Shown: positions 42,720-51,606 of the stretch, piece after piece
Numbering within the stretch: the stretch's first letter is position 1
Layout of the letters: each line of letters opens with the position of its first letter
Origin: Halapricum desulfuricans
Lineage (GTDB): Archaea > Halobacteriota > Halobacteria > Halobacteriales > Haloarculaceae
Direction of reading: 5' to 3'
Assembly: GCF_017094465.1 (NCBI RefSeq)
Contig: NZ_CP064791.1
Span: 992,001-1,056,000, forward strand
Length of the DNA stretch: 64,000 bases
Made by a program: the position numbers and the translations under genes
Notes under the pieces: generated by a model
Databases searched by the model: none
What the model was told of the DNA's origin: nothing
Seen by the model: the letters and a program-made list of their open reading frames with translations, nothing else

Positions 42720-43832
42720 ATGTCGGAGATACGTCCCGAAGCACTCAGTGAACGCCTACAGACCGACGCGGACGACCTCCTCGTGGTCGATGTCCGCCAC
42801 GAGGAAAACTACGACGACTGGCATATCCCCGGTAGCGTCAACGTGGACGTGTACGACGAACTGACCGAGGATCCCGACGGGGCCAGAGACGCGTTCGCCG
42901 ACCTCCCCGACCACACAGAGATCGTAACAGTTTGCGCTGCGGGCGTCGTGGCAGAGACTGCGACCGATGTTTTCCTGGAGATGGGGCGCGACGCGAAGAC
43001 GCTCGCGGACGGCATGAACGGCTGGAGCCGGGTTCACCGGCACGCCCCGGTTCCGGTCGACCTCGATGGCACGCTCGTGCAGGTGGCACGACCGGGGAAA
43101 GGATGCCTCTCGCACGTCCTCGTCTCGGACGGCGAAGCCGCCGTCTTCGATCCGTCGCACTATCTCGGAGAGTACGAGGCGATCCTCACCGACCACGACG
43201 CCGACCTCGTCGGCGTCTTCGACACGCACGCCCACGCCGATCACGTCTCGGGCGCCGCCGACCTCGCCGACCGTCACGGCGTCCCCTATTATCTCCACCC
43301 CGAGGACGCAATCGCGATCGACGCGACACCCATCCAAGACGAACAGACCGTGACGGTTGGGCAGGTGGGCGTCGAAGTCGTCCACACGCCGGGCCATAGC
43401 GAGGGCAGCGTCTCGTTCGATCTCGACGGGCAGGCGCTACTCACCGGTGACACGCTCTTCCACGACAGCGTCGGCCGCGTCGAACTGGGTGTCGAAGCCG
43501 GCATCGAGGAATCCGACGTCGAGGAAAACGCCGCGACGCTCTACGAGAGCCTCCGGCGGTTGCTGGATCGCTCGTCCGATGCGCTGGTGTTGCCGGCACA
43601 CGATCCCGGATCGCCCGAGCCGCCGGTGACCGCGACCCTCACCGAGGTCAGAGAACGGAACGCGGATCTCGATCGCGACCGCGAAGCGTTCGTCCGCGAT
43701 CTCGCTACGGACATTCCCGATCATCCCCCGAACTTCGAGCGCGTCAAACGGACGAACGTGGGCCGGGAGTCCGTGCCGGCCGAGGACCTGGCCGAACTGG
43801 AGCTGGGGCCGAACAACTGCGCAGCGGAGTGA
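42720..43832 (+). CDS. Rhodanese/metallo-beta-lactamase fusion (persulfide dioxygenase-like)
   Basis: A 370-residue fusion: a rhodanese domain (about 1-105; active Cys near 72 in VTVCAAGVVAETA) followed by a metallo-beta-lactamase domain (about 115-320) with THAHADHVSGAADL, VHTPGHSEGSVSF and LLTGDTLFHDSVGR. The MBL part resembles ETHE1-type persulfide dioxygenases, which oxidise glutathione or coenzyme A persulfide to sulfite. Such fusions (CstB-like) remove excess sulfane sulfur. The last ~50 residues are an extra acidic helical tail. It is divergent from an HTH regulator and 4 nt upstream of an MFS gene that probably exports a product. Confidence 0.88.
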   Translation: MSEIRPEALSERLQTDADDLLVVDVRHEENYDDWHIPGSVNVDVYDELTEDPDGARDAFADLPDHTEIVTVCAAGVVAETATDVFLEMGRDAKTLADGMNGWSRVHRHAPVPVDLDGTLVQVARPGKGCLSHVLVSDGEAAVFDPSHYLGEYEAILTDHDADLVGVFDTHAHADHVSGAADLADRHGVPYYLHPEDAIAIDATPIQDEQTVTVGQVGVEVVHTPGHSEGSVSFDLDGQALLTGDTLFHDSVGRVELGVEAGIEESDVEENAATLYESLRRLLDRSSDALVLPAHDPGSPEPPVTATLTEVRERNADLDRDREAFVRDLATDIPDHPPNFERVKRTNVGRESVPAEDLAELELGPNNCAAE

Positions 43833-43836
43833 CCCT

Positions 43837-45129
43837 ATGAGCATGACAACCGAACTCAAACAGGGAATCCGCGAGCACAAGGGGCAGTTTTCGCTGCACG
43901 TGCTGTTGGTGTTCGCCACCGGCCTGACTATCGGATCCGAGCGCGCCGTCGTACCGGTGCTGGGACGGGACGTTCTCGGCGTCGAGTCGCTGTTCGTCAT
44001 CGGCTCGTTTGTCGTCTCGTTCGGCTTCGTGAAGGCGCTCCTGAACCTCTATGCCGGCAAGTGGGGCGGCGAGTACGGCCGGAAGCCGGTGCTCGTTCTC
44101 GGCTGGGCGACCGCGCTCCCGCTCCCGATCATCCTCATTTTCGCACCGAGTTGGGGATGGATCTCGATCGGAAACGTCCTGTTGGGCATCAACCAGGCGC
44201 TGACCTGGAGCATGGCGATCAACGCGAAGATCGACCTCGCGGGCCCCGACCAGCGCGGACTCGCAGTCGGCATCGACGAGGCCTTCGGATACGCCGGCGT
44301 CGCCGCCGGTGCCTGGATCACTGGTCTCATCGCCGGCCAGTTCAGCCTCCGGCCCGAACCCTTCTACTTCCTCGCCGTCGTGGTCCTGCTGGCGTTTCTC
44401 ATCTCCATCTTCCTGATCGAGGAGACGGTCCAGTACGCGCGGGCGGAGATCGACGACGAGAGTCACCACGACGCGAACCTCCCGTTCGTCGAGGTGCTGC
44501 AGCGCGCGACGTACGGCGACCGGACGCTGTTCGCCGCGGCACAGGCAGGCCACATCGAGAAGTTCGTCGACACGCTGTTTTGGCTCGCCGTCCCGCTGTA
44601 CCTCACGAGCGAAGGGGTCGCCATCGGGGCCGTCGGACTCGTCGTCGGTATCCACAGCGCGATGTATTTCCTCCAGATCGCGACCGGCGGGCTCGCCGAT
44701 CGGATCGGGCGCCGACCGCCCGTCATCGCCGGGATGTTCCTCGCGGGCGGCGGCGTCCTCGGTATGGTGCTGGTTGAGGGCTACTTCATGTGGGCTATCC
44801 TCTCGGCGGCCTCGGGCCTCGGGATGGCGTTGCTCTACCCGAATCTGATGACGGTCCCGAGCGACGCTGCCCATCCGACGTGGCGTGCGACCGGGATGGG
44901 CGTCTACCGGATGTGGCGCGATTCGGGATACGGCGTCGGTGCGATCCTTATCGGTCTGTCGATGGAGTTCGTGACCGTCGAAGCAGCCTTCTACATGACT
45001 GCGATCCTGATGTTCCTCTCCGGGGCGGTCGTGTACGTCTGGATGGAGGAGACCCACCCGGACTTCGGGACGCACGAACCGCCGGCGCCCGCGACTGGCT
45101 CGGCGCCGGGCACTGCCTCTGGCGACTGA
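43837..45129 (+). CDS. MFS transporter
   Basis: A 430-residue major facilitator protein with about twelve membrane segments. The first helix starts near LHVLLVFATGLTIG, and the loop motif after helix 2 reads KWGGEYGRKPV, close to the MFS signature. A second such loop after helix 8 is GGLADRIGRRPPV. The substrate is unknown. Because the gene starts 4 nt after a rhodanese/MBL gene, sulfite, sulfur or thiosulfate export is a reasonable guess, not more. An Asp/Pro-rich tail (APATGSAPG) closes the protein. Confidence 0.88.
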   Translation: MSMTTELKQGIREHKGQFSLHVLLVFATGLTIGSERAVVPVLGRDVLGVESLFVIGSFVVSFGFVKALLNLYAGKWGGEYGRKPVLVLGWATALPLPIILIFAPSWGWISIGNVLLGINQALTWSMAINAKIDLAGPDQRGLAVGIDEAFGYAGVAAGAWITGLIAGQFSLRPEPFYFLAVVVLLAFLISIFLIEETVQYARAEIDDESHHDANLPFVEVLQRATYGDRTLFAAAQAGHIEKFVDTLFWLAVPLYLTSEGVAIGAVGLVVGIHSAMYFLQIATGGLADRIGRRPPVIAGMFLAGGGVLGMVLVEGYFMWAILSAASGLGMALLYPNLMTVPSDAAHPTWRATGMGVYRMWRDSGYGVGAILIGLSMEFVTVEAAFYMTAILMFLSGAVVYVWMEETHPDFGTHEPPAPATGSAPGTASGD

Positions 45130-45197
45130 TGGAGGCACTCTGTGTAGCGGATTTCGGGTCAGCAATTTCATAGGGCCAGCCCCCGGTAGTAGAAGTG

Positions 45198-47507
45198 ATG
45201 CACGACGAGCAGGGCGCGGCAGTGACCGTCACCGGCGTCGTCCAGGGCGTCGGATTCCGGCCGTTCGTCTACCGGACGGCTGTCGACAACGACCTGGGCG
45301 GCTGGGTCAAAAACACCGGCGACGCCGGCGTCGAGATCCGCCTGGAAGGCCGGCGAGCAGCGATCGACTCGTTCCTGGAGACGCTTCGAACCGACCCGCC
45401 GCCGCTGTCCCGCGTCGAGAGCGTCGACGTGGCCTGGACCGACCCCGAAGGCGAGCAGTCCTTCGGGATCGTCCCTTCGAGCGATGCCGACGGCGGATCG
45501 GGGACGATCCCGCCGGACACCGCGATGTGTGACGCCTGCCTGGCGGATATGCGTGACCCCGACTCCCGATATCACGGCTACTGGGCGACCTCGTGTGTGG
45601 ACTGCGGAGCTCGCTATACTGTCATTCGATCGCTCCCATACGACCGACCGACGACGTCGATGGACGAATTCCCCATGTGTGCGGACTGCCGGGCGGAATA
45701 CGAGGATCCCGCCGACCGGCGCTATCACGCCCAGACGATCGCCTGCCCGGAGTGTGGCCCGTCGCTTCGACTCCTCGATAGCGAGGGGCAAACGCTGAGC
45801 GAGGGCGACGAGACGGCGATCGAGGCGGCCTGCGAGCGGATCGCCGACGGCGACCTCGTGGCGATCAAGGGGATCGGTGGCGCGCATTTGGCGTGTGACG
45901 CGACCGACCCGGAGGTCGTCGCGGACCTGCGCGAGCGCACCGGTCGGCCGGAGAAACCCTTCGCCGTCATGGCACCGGATGTCGAATCGGTCGAGTCGTT
46001 CGCCAGCGTTTCGACGACCGAACGCGAGACGCTCGAAGACACGCGTCGGCCGATCGCATTGCTTGAGGCGGACGGCGACCAGCCGTGGCTCGCGGTGGTC
46101 TCGCCCGGTCTGCACACTGTCGGCGTGATGTTACCGTACGCAGGACTTCATCACCTGTTGTTCGATCACCTGATGGGGCCGCTGGTGATGACCAGTGCGA
46201 ACCTACCCGGCGTCCCGATGGCGACGACGACCGAGGACATCCTGTCCGATCTCGACGGCGTCGTCGACGCGGCGCTGGTCCACGATCGCGAGATCGTCCA
46301 GCGGTGCGACGACAGCGTCGTCCGGGTCGTCGACGGCCAGCGGCAGTTCATCAGGCGCTCTAGAGGGTGGGTGCCACAGTCGATCCCGCGGTGGCCCGCC
46401 CCCAGCGATACCGGCGGTGCAGACGCTCTACCGGACGTACTCGCGCTCGGAGCTGAGTTCGACGCAACGGTGGCGCTCACCCAGGGTGGGGATGTCTTTC
46501 CCTCGCAGTACATCGGGGACGTAGACAGTCCCGCGACCGTGGACTATCTCACTGACACGGTCGCTCACCTTCGGGATCTGCTGGGGATCGAACCGGGAGT
46601 CGTCGTCTGCGATCTCCATCCGAACTTCCTGACGACCGAGCAGGCCCACGAGTACGCGGACGGCGGGATGGACGGGCCGGTGGCGGTCCAGCACCACCAC
46701 GCACACGCCGCCTCGCTGCTCGCCGAACACAGGCAGGAACGGGCGGTCGTGATCGCTGCTGATGGCACCGGCTACGGCCCCGACGGGACGATCTGGGGCG
46801 GGGAAGTGCTGGACGTGACGCCCGGCGACTACGAGCGCGTCGGCGGTCTGGCCCCGTTTCGATTGCCCGGTGGTGACGCGGCCATCGAGTCGCCGACCCG
46901 GATCCTGGCGAGCCTGCTCGCCGACGACGAGCGGATCGACGACCTCCTCCTCGATCGGGGCGTCGTCGAGCGACCCAGCGACGCCGTGACGATCCGCCAG
47001 CAAGCCGAGCGGGGCGTCAACAGTCCTGTCACGACCAGTACTGGGCGCGCACTCGACGCCGCGAGCGCTCTGCTGGGCGTCTGCTCGGAGCGCAACTACG
47101 AGGGTGAGCCGGCGATGAAGCTGGAAGCCGCGGCCGCCGACGGGGATCCGCTCGATATCGCAGTGCCGCGGACGACGACCGAGGGGCGTCCGACGGTCGA
47201 CGTGGCAACGCTCGTTCGGCGTCTCGACGATCGCCAGTCAGACCACCCGACTGCGGACCTCGCAGCCACGGCACAGGACGGGCTGGCGCGTGGGCTGGCC
47301 GGGATCGCGGTCGAGACGGCAACCGACCGCGGTGTCGACGCGGTCGGATTCACTGGCGGCGTTGCGTACAACGATGCGATTACTCGGACGATACGCGAGC
47401 GAGTAACGGACGCGGGACTGGACCTTCTGCGCCACAATCGACTGCCGCCGGGCGACGGGGGGATTGCGGTCGGGCAGGTCAGCGTTGCGACGGCCCGCCG
47501 CCGGTAG
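45198..47507 (+). CDS. hypF: Carbamoyltransferase HypF
   Basis: Forms carbamoyl-adenylate from carbamoyl phosphate and ATP and transfers the carbamoyl group to the HypE C-terminal Cys. It has 769 residues from the ATG at 45198 (a GTG three bases earlier is also possible). Domain order: acylphosphatase (1-90, with VVQGVGFRPFVYR); zinc-finger pair (CDACLADM, CVDCGARY, CADCRAEY and CPECG); YrdC-like domain (about 195-380); and a Kae1-like domain with QHHHAHAASLLAEH. It lies 3.4 kb downstream of hypB, separated by the regulator and sulfur genes, but in the same direction as hypCDEAB. Confidence 0.97.
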   Translation: MHDEQGAAVTVTGVVQGVGFRPFVYRTAVDNDLGGWVKNTGDAGVEIRLEGRRAAIDSFLETLRTDPPPLSRVESVDVAWTDPEGEQSFGIVPSSDADGGSGTIPPDTAMCDACLADMRDPDSRYHGYWATSCVDCGARYTVIRSLPYDRPTTSMDEFPMCADCRAEYEDPADRRYHAQTIACPECGPSLRLLDSEGQTLSEGDETAIEAACERIADGDLVAIKGIGGAHLACDATDPEVVADLRERTGRPEKPFAVMAPDVESVESFASVSTTERETLEDTRRPIALLEADGDQPWLAVVSPGLHTVGVMLPYAGLHHLLFDHLMGPLVMTSANLPGVPMATTTEDILSDLDGVVDAALVHDREIVQRCDDSVVRVVDGQRQFIRRSRGWVPQSIPRWPAPSDTGGADALPDVLALGAEFDATVALTQGGDVFPSQYIGDVDSPATVDYLTDTVAHLRDLLGIEPGVVVCDLHPNFLTTEQAHEYADGGMDGPVAVQHHHAHAASLLAEHRQERAVVIAADGTGYGPDGTIWGGEVLDVTPGDYERVGGLAPFRLPGGDAAIESPTRILASLLADDERIDDLLLDRGVVERPSDAVTIRQQAERGVNSPVTTSTGRALDAASALLGVCSERNYEGEPAMKLEAAAADGDPLDIAVPRTTTEGRPTVDVATLVRRLDDRQSDHPTADLAATAQDGLARGLAGIAVETATDRGVDAVGFTGGVAYNDAITRTIRERVTDAGLDLLRHNRLPPGDGGIAVGQVSVATARRR

Positions 47508-47531
47508 TGTTTTCAGATTTGCTAATTGGAT

Positions 47532-47553
47532 ACCACCTTTTATATTCGGTGGT
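47532..47553 (+). promoter_or_regulatory. TATA box framed by an inverted repeat upstream of the pilin gene
   Basis: ACCACC at 47532-47537 and GGTGGT at 47548-47553 enclose TTTTATATT (47538-47546). The inverted repeat could be a repressor site that blocks TATA recognition. The predicted start near 47570 leaves a leader of about 85-90 nt. As an alternative, the hairpin could end the hypF transcript. Confidence 0.5.
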
Positions 47554-47656
47554 CGCTATAATCCGACAGAGCACGCGAAAGAAAGGCACGACGGCAACGG
47601 AATCGGCCCACCTGCTGGGTGTTCCGTGCCATCACGTCCCGCGTGAACTTGAAACC

Positions 47657-48139
47657 ATGAAACTGAAACAACTCTTCACAGACGACGACGCAGTCAGTCC
47701 GGTCATCGGCGTGATCCTGATGGTCGCGATTACCGTGATCCTCGCGGCCGTCATCGCGACGTTCGTGCTCGGACTCGGTGAGTCGGTCAGTAGTACCGCC
47801 CCGCAGGCACAGTTCCAGGAGGATTACAGTCCGACGGACACAAACGAAACAGATGACTTCGGGGAAACCGCAACCAATGCTAGTGACACGGGCATCCTGA
47901 CTGTCTCCCATTCCGGTGGGGATTCGATTTCGGCAAACAACCTCTATATGGTTGGTAGCAGTGAGGGCAACCACACAGACGAACGCAAAGCTTGGTCTGA
48001 TGCTGGTGTCGGAGATAAAGTCAGCGCTGGCACGTCGATCGACTATGCCGTCAGTGACAGTGACACTGTCCGCGTCATCTGGAACAATGGCGAGGGCAAC
48101 TCCGCCGAGCTGAGCAAGTGGCCCGGCGCAAATAACTAA
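47657..48139 (+). CDS. Type IV pilin (archaeal, class III signal)
   Basis: A 160-residue secreted pilin subunit. The prepilin segment is MKLKQLFTDDDAVSPVIGVI, with the conserved cleavage region just before the hydrophobic stretch VILMVAITVILAAVIATFVLGL, which also serves as the filament core. The mature part is acidic, with Asn-X-Ser/Thr sites (for example NETDD) for N-glycosylation. The family (haloarchaeal PilA-like, DUF1628-related) makes adhesion or conjugation-like pili. No PilB or PilC gene is adjacent, so it is a stand-alone pilin gene dependent on other loci. Confidence 0.9.
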   Translation: MKLKQLFTDDDAVSPVIGVILMVAITVILAAVIATFVLGLGESVSSTAPQAQFQEDYSPTDTNETDDFGETATNASDTGILTVSHSGGDSISANNLYMVGSSEGNHTDERKAWSDAGVGDKVSAGTSIDYAVSDSDTVRVIWNNGEGNSAELSKWPGANN

Positions 48140-48219
48140 ACGACGCTTACCTTCTCGCTATTTTACATCCGAGTAAGTCGCTGGAACCAGTCCAGTCTTT
48201 TTGGAAATGACGGCCCCAG

Positions 48220-49656
48220 TCAGTCGTCCGCTGTGGACGACTCGATCACCGGTCGCTCGATGTCCCGGTCGGTTGCCTCGCCTTCGATGTCGTAGGGGTA
48301 CTCGCCGGTGACACAGCCGAGACAGAGGTCGTCGCGCTGCTGTCCGAGCGTCTCAGCGACCGCATCGACCGAGAGATACGAGAGACTGTCCGCGGAGATC
48401 GTCTCGCGGATCTCCTCGATGGACATGTCCGAGGCGATGAGTTCCTCGCGCGTGGCCATGTCGATCCCCATGTAACACGGGGCGACGATCGGCGGCGCGC
48501 CGATCCGGACGTGCACTTCCTCGGCCCCGGCGTCGCGCATCAACTCGACCAACTGCGTGGAGGTCGTCCCGCGGACGATCGAATCGTCGATCAGCGTGAC
48601 GCGCTTGCCCTCGACGGTGTTTTTGATCGGGTTGAGCTTCAGCCGGACGGCCCGCTCGCGCTCGTCCTGGGTCGGCATGATGAACGTCCGCCCGACGTAG
48701 CGGTTCTTCATCAGTCCCTCTGCGAAGTCGACGTCCCCGCCCGCGTCCTGTGCGGCCTCGGCATATCCCGAGGCGAACGCCCGACCGGAGTCGGGGACCG
48801 GCATGACGACGTCGGTTTCGATACCGCTCTCCTCGTAGAGTCTGCGTCCGAGTTCGCGCCGCGCGTCGTAGACGAGGGTGCCGTCGATGTTCGAGTCCGG
48901 GCGCGCGAAATACACGTGCTCGAAGAAACAGTGCGCCGTCGATTCGTTGTCGACTAGCTGGTAGGTGTCGTAGCCCGTCCCGTCGGGGTGGAGAACGACC
49001 AACTCGCCCGGCTCGACGTCGCGGATCAACTCGCCGTCGAGCGTGTCGATCGCGGCCGACTCCGAGGCCAGCACGTACCCGTCCTCGAGCTCGCCGATGA
49101 CCAGCGGACGGTTGCCCTGGGGGTCCCGAACTCCCAACACGGTGTCGTCGTGCATGATCGTCAGCGAGTACGATCCGTGGATCCGGCCCATCGTCCGCTT
49201 GACCGCACGGACGAGGTCCTCCTCGAGGAGGTTGCGAGCCAGGTCGTGGGCGATGACTTCGGTGTCGCCCTGTGACGTGAACGCGTGTCCGAGCGAAGCC
49301 AACTCGTCACGTACCTCGTCGGCGTTGACGAGGTTGCCGTTGTGACTCAGGCCGAGCGAACCGGACTTGAACGAAACGGAGAACGGCTGGGCACAGCAGG
49401 CGCCGAGCCCGCCGGAGGTCGGATACCGGACGTGGCCGATCCCGTTCGCGCCGTTCAACTGATCGAGGTCCCCCTCGTCGAAGACGTCACCGACCAGCCC
49501 GGTCTCGACGTGGGAGTGTTGCTGGAAGCCGTCGTGGGTGACGATCCCGGCGGACTCCTGGCCGCGGTGCTGGAGCGCGTACAGCGAGTAATATAACGGA
49601 CGGGCGGCGTCACGATCCTGCAAGGAGATGCCGACAACGCCGCACTTCTCGTGCAT
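48220..49656 (-). CDS. purF: Amidophosphoribosyltransferase
   Basis: Catalyses the first committed step of purine synthesis, forming phosphoribosylamine from PRPP and glutamine. It has 478 residues. The nucleophile Cys lies at the cut N-terminus MHEKCGVVGIS, where some enzymes remove a short propeptide (here MHEK). The glutaminase core includes LQHRGQESAGI and GHVRYPTSG. The PRPP site is VTLIDDSIVRGTTSTQLVE. No iron-sulfur cysteine set like that of the Bacillus enzyme is obvious, although CLGCVTGEYPYDIEG at the end has two Cys. It lies immediately downstream of lsm-rpl37e. Confidence 0.96.
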   Translation of the reverse strand: MHEKCGVVGISLQDRDAARPLYYSLYALQHRGQESAGIVTHDGFQQHSHVETGLVGDVFDEGDLDQLNGANGIGHVRYPTSGGLGACCAQPFSVSFKSGSLGLSHNGNLVNADEVRDELASLGHAFTSQGDTEVIAHDLARNLLEEDLVRAVKRTMGRIHGSYSLTIMHDDTVLGVRDPQGNRPLVIGELEDGYVLASESAAIDTLDGELIRDVEPGELVVLHPDGTGYDTYQLVDNESTAHCFFEHVYFARPDSNIDGTLVYDARRELGRRLYEESGIETDVVMPVPDSGRAFASGYAEAAQDAGGDVDFAEGLMKNRYVGRTFIMPTQDERERAVRLKLNPIKNTVEGKRVTLIDDSIVRGTTSTQLVELMRDAGAEEVHVRIGAPPIVAPCYMGIDMATREELIASDMSIEEIRETISADSLSYLSVDAVAETLGQQRDDLCLGCVTGEYPYDIEGEATDRDIERPVIESSTADD

Positions 49657-49664
49657 CGTCGATC

Positions 49665-49838
49665 CTATTCGCCGGTTTTACTCTGCCACTCGTAGCCCCG
49701 TCGCTTCGCCGACTTGCCGAAGCCACAGGACGCACAGACGCCTTTCTTGACGTGATAGGACTTGTTTCCACACCGTCGGCACTTGACGTGTGTGGTCTTG
49801 TTCTTTTTGCCCTGGCTTGGAGTTCCTTTGCCAGTCAT
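49665..49838 (-). CDS. rpl37e: 50S ribosomal protein L37e
   Basis: Zinc-binding large-subunit protein of 57 residues: [20 protein letters not shown] begins it, followed by CRRCG and [14 protein letters not shown] as the two zinc pairs. The length is normal for archaeal L37e. The start codon overlaps the stop of the upstream Lsm gene as ATGA. The purF gene follows 8 nt later, so lsm-rpl37e-purF is a likely operon. Confidence 0.95.
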   Translation of the reverse strand: MTGKGTPSQGKKNKTTHVKCRRCGNKSYHVKKGVCASCGFGKSAKRRGYEWQSKTGE

Positions 49839-50020
49839 GGACTAATTGTGACGACGTTGTCGCCGCGTATAATCGTTGTGTCTTCGCCCTCCTCGATGAC
49901 GAGGTTCATGTGCTGGTCGTAGCCAGCTAGCTCGCCGGTGTACATCTCGCCGTCCTTCAACTGGACGGTAACTGTCTCTTCGAGCGCTGCTTCGAGTACG
50001 TCAAGCGGTCGTCCACTCAT
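49835..50020 (-). CDS. lsm: Lsm/Sm-like RNA-binding protein
   Basis: A 61-residue single Sm fold, short because haloarchaeal Lsm lacks the C-terminal extension. Sm1 is [23 protein letters not shown] and Sm2 is [14 protein letters not shown]. Such proteins form hexa- or heptameric rings that bind U-rich RNA and small RNAs. The stop overlaps the L37e start, a gene order conserved widely in archaea. The ATG at 50020 is used. Confidence 0.94.
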   Translation of the reverse strand: MSGRPLDVLEAALEETVTVQLKDGEMYTGELAGYDQHMNLVIEEGEDTTIIRGDNVVTISP

Positions 50021-50143
50021 AGTCGTATGCCCAGACCTTGCAATCTTAAACGTGTCGGGTCGGAGCGACTCTCACGGGGCGAAACGCGCGATACGAGCGA
50101 TTGCTGGGTAACGGTTTTATCGCTGGTCCGTGAAATGACTGGT

Positions 50144-50386
50144 ATGGCCGAGTTTACGCTCCTCGAAATCCACCTCGACGACGCTTCGATCGACAGCTAC
50201 GCGGACGGCGTCGCCGCGCTCCCGTTCAGTTCAATCTCGCTCGACGATGAGTACGACCGTGGCGACGACGAACTGGACGCGCTGGAGACCGACGGATCAT
50301 CCGGATTTCCGTGGAAAGCGATCGCGCTGGTGGCTGTACTGACGCTCACGGCTGTGCTCGCGTACAAGCGTCTCGCTGGCGGGTAG
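50144..50386 (+). CDS. Small haloarchaeal membrane protein, unknown function
   Basis: An 80-residue protein with an acidic N-terminal half (MAEFTLLEIHLDDASIDSYA) and one C-terminal membrane helix (AIALVAVLTLTAVLAYKRLAGG), so the bulk is probably on the cytosolic side. A TTTTAT box centred about 27 nt upstream agrees with the ATG at 50144 rather than the one three codons earlier. It precedes the DUF2342 zincin gene by 72 nt. I do not recognise a family. Confidence 0.6.
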   Translation: MAEFTLLEIHLDDASIDSYADGVAALPFSSISLDDEYDRGDDELDALETDGSSGFPWKAIALVAVLTLTAVLAYKRLAGG

Positions 50387-50458
50387 TCCGACCCGGCTGG
50401 TACCCCCGCTCCGGTGGCCGAGCCGAAGTCCTTTACTCACCCATCACGTACGGCCTCC

Positions 50459-51418
50459 ATGGGACTGTATCGCAGTGTTCGCGCCGTGTCCGAGGCGTCC
50501 GGCTCCGGTCCGATCGACTGGGAGGCCGTCGCCGAGGCCTCGAAGGCCGGGACCGACTCCGGTACCCTCGATATCTCGACTGCCGAACGCGAGGGGTACG
50601 CGACCGACGTTCGTGACGCACGTGACCGCGTTCGATCCGTCTCCGGTATCGATTTCGACCTGCCCGACCGGGTCCAGATCATCAACCGTCACCACTGGAT
50701 CGACAACAACATCGAGACTTTTCGGCGCGTCATGACGCCGCTCGAAGATCAGGTCGGGATGTTCCCGTCGGCCGCACGCGTGATCAACAGCGGCTCGATG
50801 ACGGTCGCGCTCTCGTTTCTCGCGCGCAACGTCCTCGGCCAGTATGACCCACTACTGCTCGCGGACGGCGACGGCGCGGACGACCACGCCCTGTACTTCG
50901 TCTACCCCAATATCGCGCACGTCGCCGATTCTCTCGCTGCCGACGACGACCGCTTCCGCCGCTGGATCGCGTTCCACGAGGTGACCCACGCCGCGGAGTT
51001 CGGAGCGGCACCGTGGCTGTCCGACCATCTCGAATCGCGGATGGAAGACGCCGTTGAGAAACTTGCAGCTGGCGATATCGACCGCGAGATGCTGGGCGAA
51101 CTCGATACGACGATGACGGCCGTCGAGGGCTACGCCGAACTGTTGATGGATCGGGCCTTCGACGAGGAGTACCAGGACCTCCGCGAGGAGATCGAGCGCC
51201 GCCGCCAGGGCCGCGGCCCGGTGCAGACGCTGATCCGACGCGTCCTCGGACTGAACATGAAGCGGCGCCAGTACGAGCGCGGCAAGGACTTCTTCGACGC
51301 GGTCGCGGACGCTCGCGATATCGAATTCGCCGGCAAGGTGTGGGAGCGACCCGAGAATCTACCGACAGATGCGGAGATCGACGCGCCGGAGCAGTGGATC
51401 CGCCGGATGGCCGAGTGA
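50459..51418 (+). CDS. Zincin metalloprotease-like protein (DUF2342 family)
   Basis: A 319-residue protein of the DUF2342 zincin-like family seen in haloarchaea and actinobacteria, where it is often called coenzyme F420 biosynthesis-associated. The zinc motif is HEVTHAAEF (about residues 173-181), and EGYAELLMDRAF probably supplies the distal Glu. No signal peptide is present, so it is cytosolic. Its substrate is unknown. The ATG at 50459 (MGLYRSVRAVSEAS) lies about 26 nt below a TTTAC box; the GTG at 50414 precedes that box. Confidence 0.82.
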   Translation: MGLYRSVRAVSEASGSGPIDWEAVAEASKAGTDSGTLDISTAEREGYATDVRDARDRVRSVSGIDFDLPDRVQIINRHHWIDNNIETFRRVMTPLEDQVGMFPSAARVINSGSMTVALSFLARNVLGQYDPLLLADGDGADDHALYFVYPNIAHVADSLAADDDRFRRWIAFHEVTHAAEFGAAPWLSDHLESRMEDAVEKLAAGDIDREMLGELDTTMTAVEGYAELLMDRAFDEEYQDLREEIERRRQGRGPVQTLIRRVLGLNMKRRQYERGKDFFDAVADARDIEFAGKVWERPENLPTDAEIDAPEQWIRRMAE

Positions 51419-51606
51419 CTGTAGCTGCGGTCGAAATGTAGTAATCCGACTATTGTGTCCGGCAGAATGCAACTCTCTTCGAGAGAATTGGCTTTATCAC
51501 CCCATATATTTTTGATTGGTATATAGGAATACCGCCACTCATGAACTATATAATATAGAAGAATTTAATACAAAAAAGAGCATCAAGCGAAACGGAGGGA
51601 GAAAAA

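Noticed and set aside
43744-45171. Antisense frame over the MFS transporter gene
   Set aside because: The sense strand gives a clear twelve-helix transporter with MFS loop motifs; the antisense product has none.
51473-51485. CTCTC/GAGAG hairpin as a strong intrinsic terminator of the DUF2342 gene
   Set aside because: The stem is only five base pairs and no T-run follows directly; too weak to report as a terminator.
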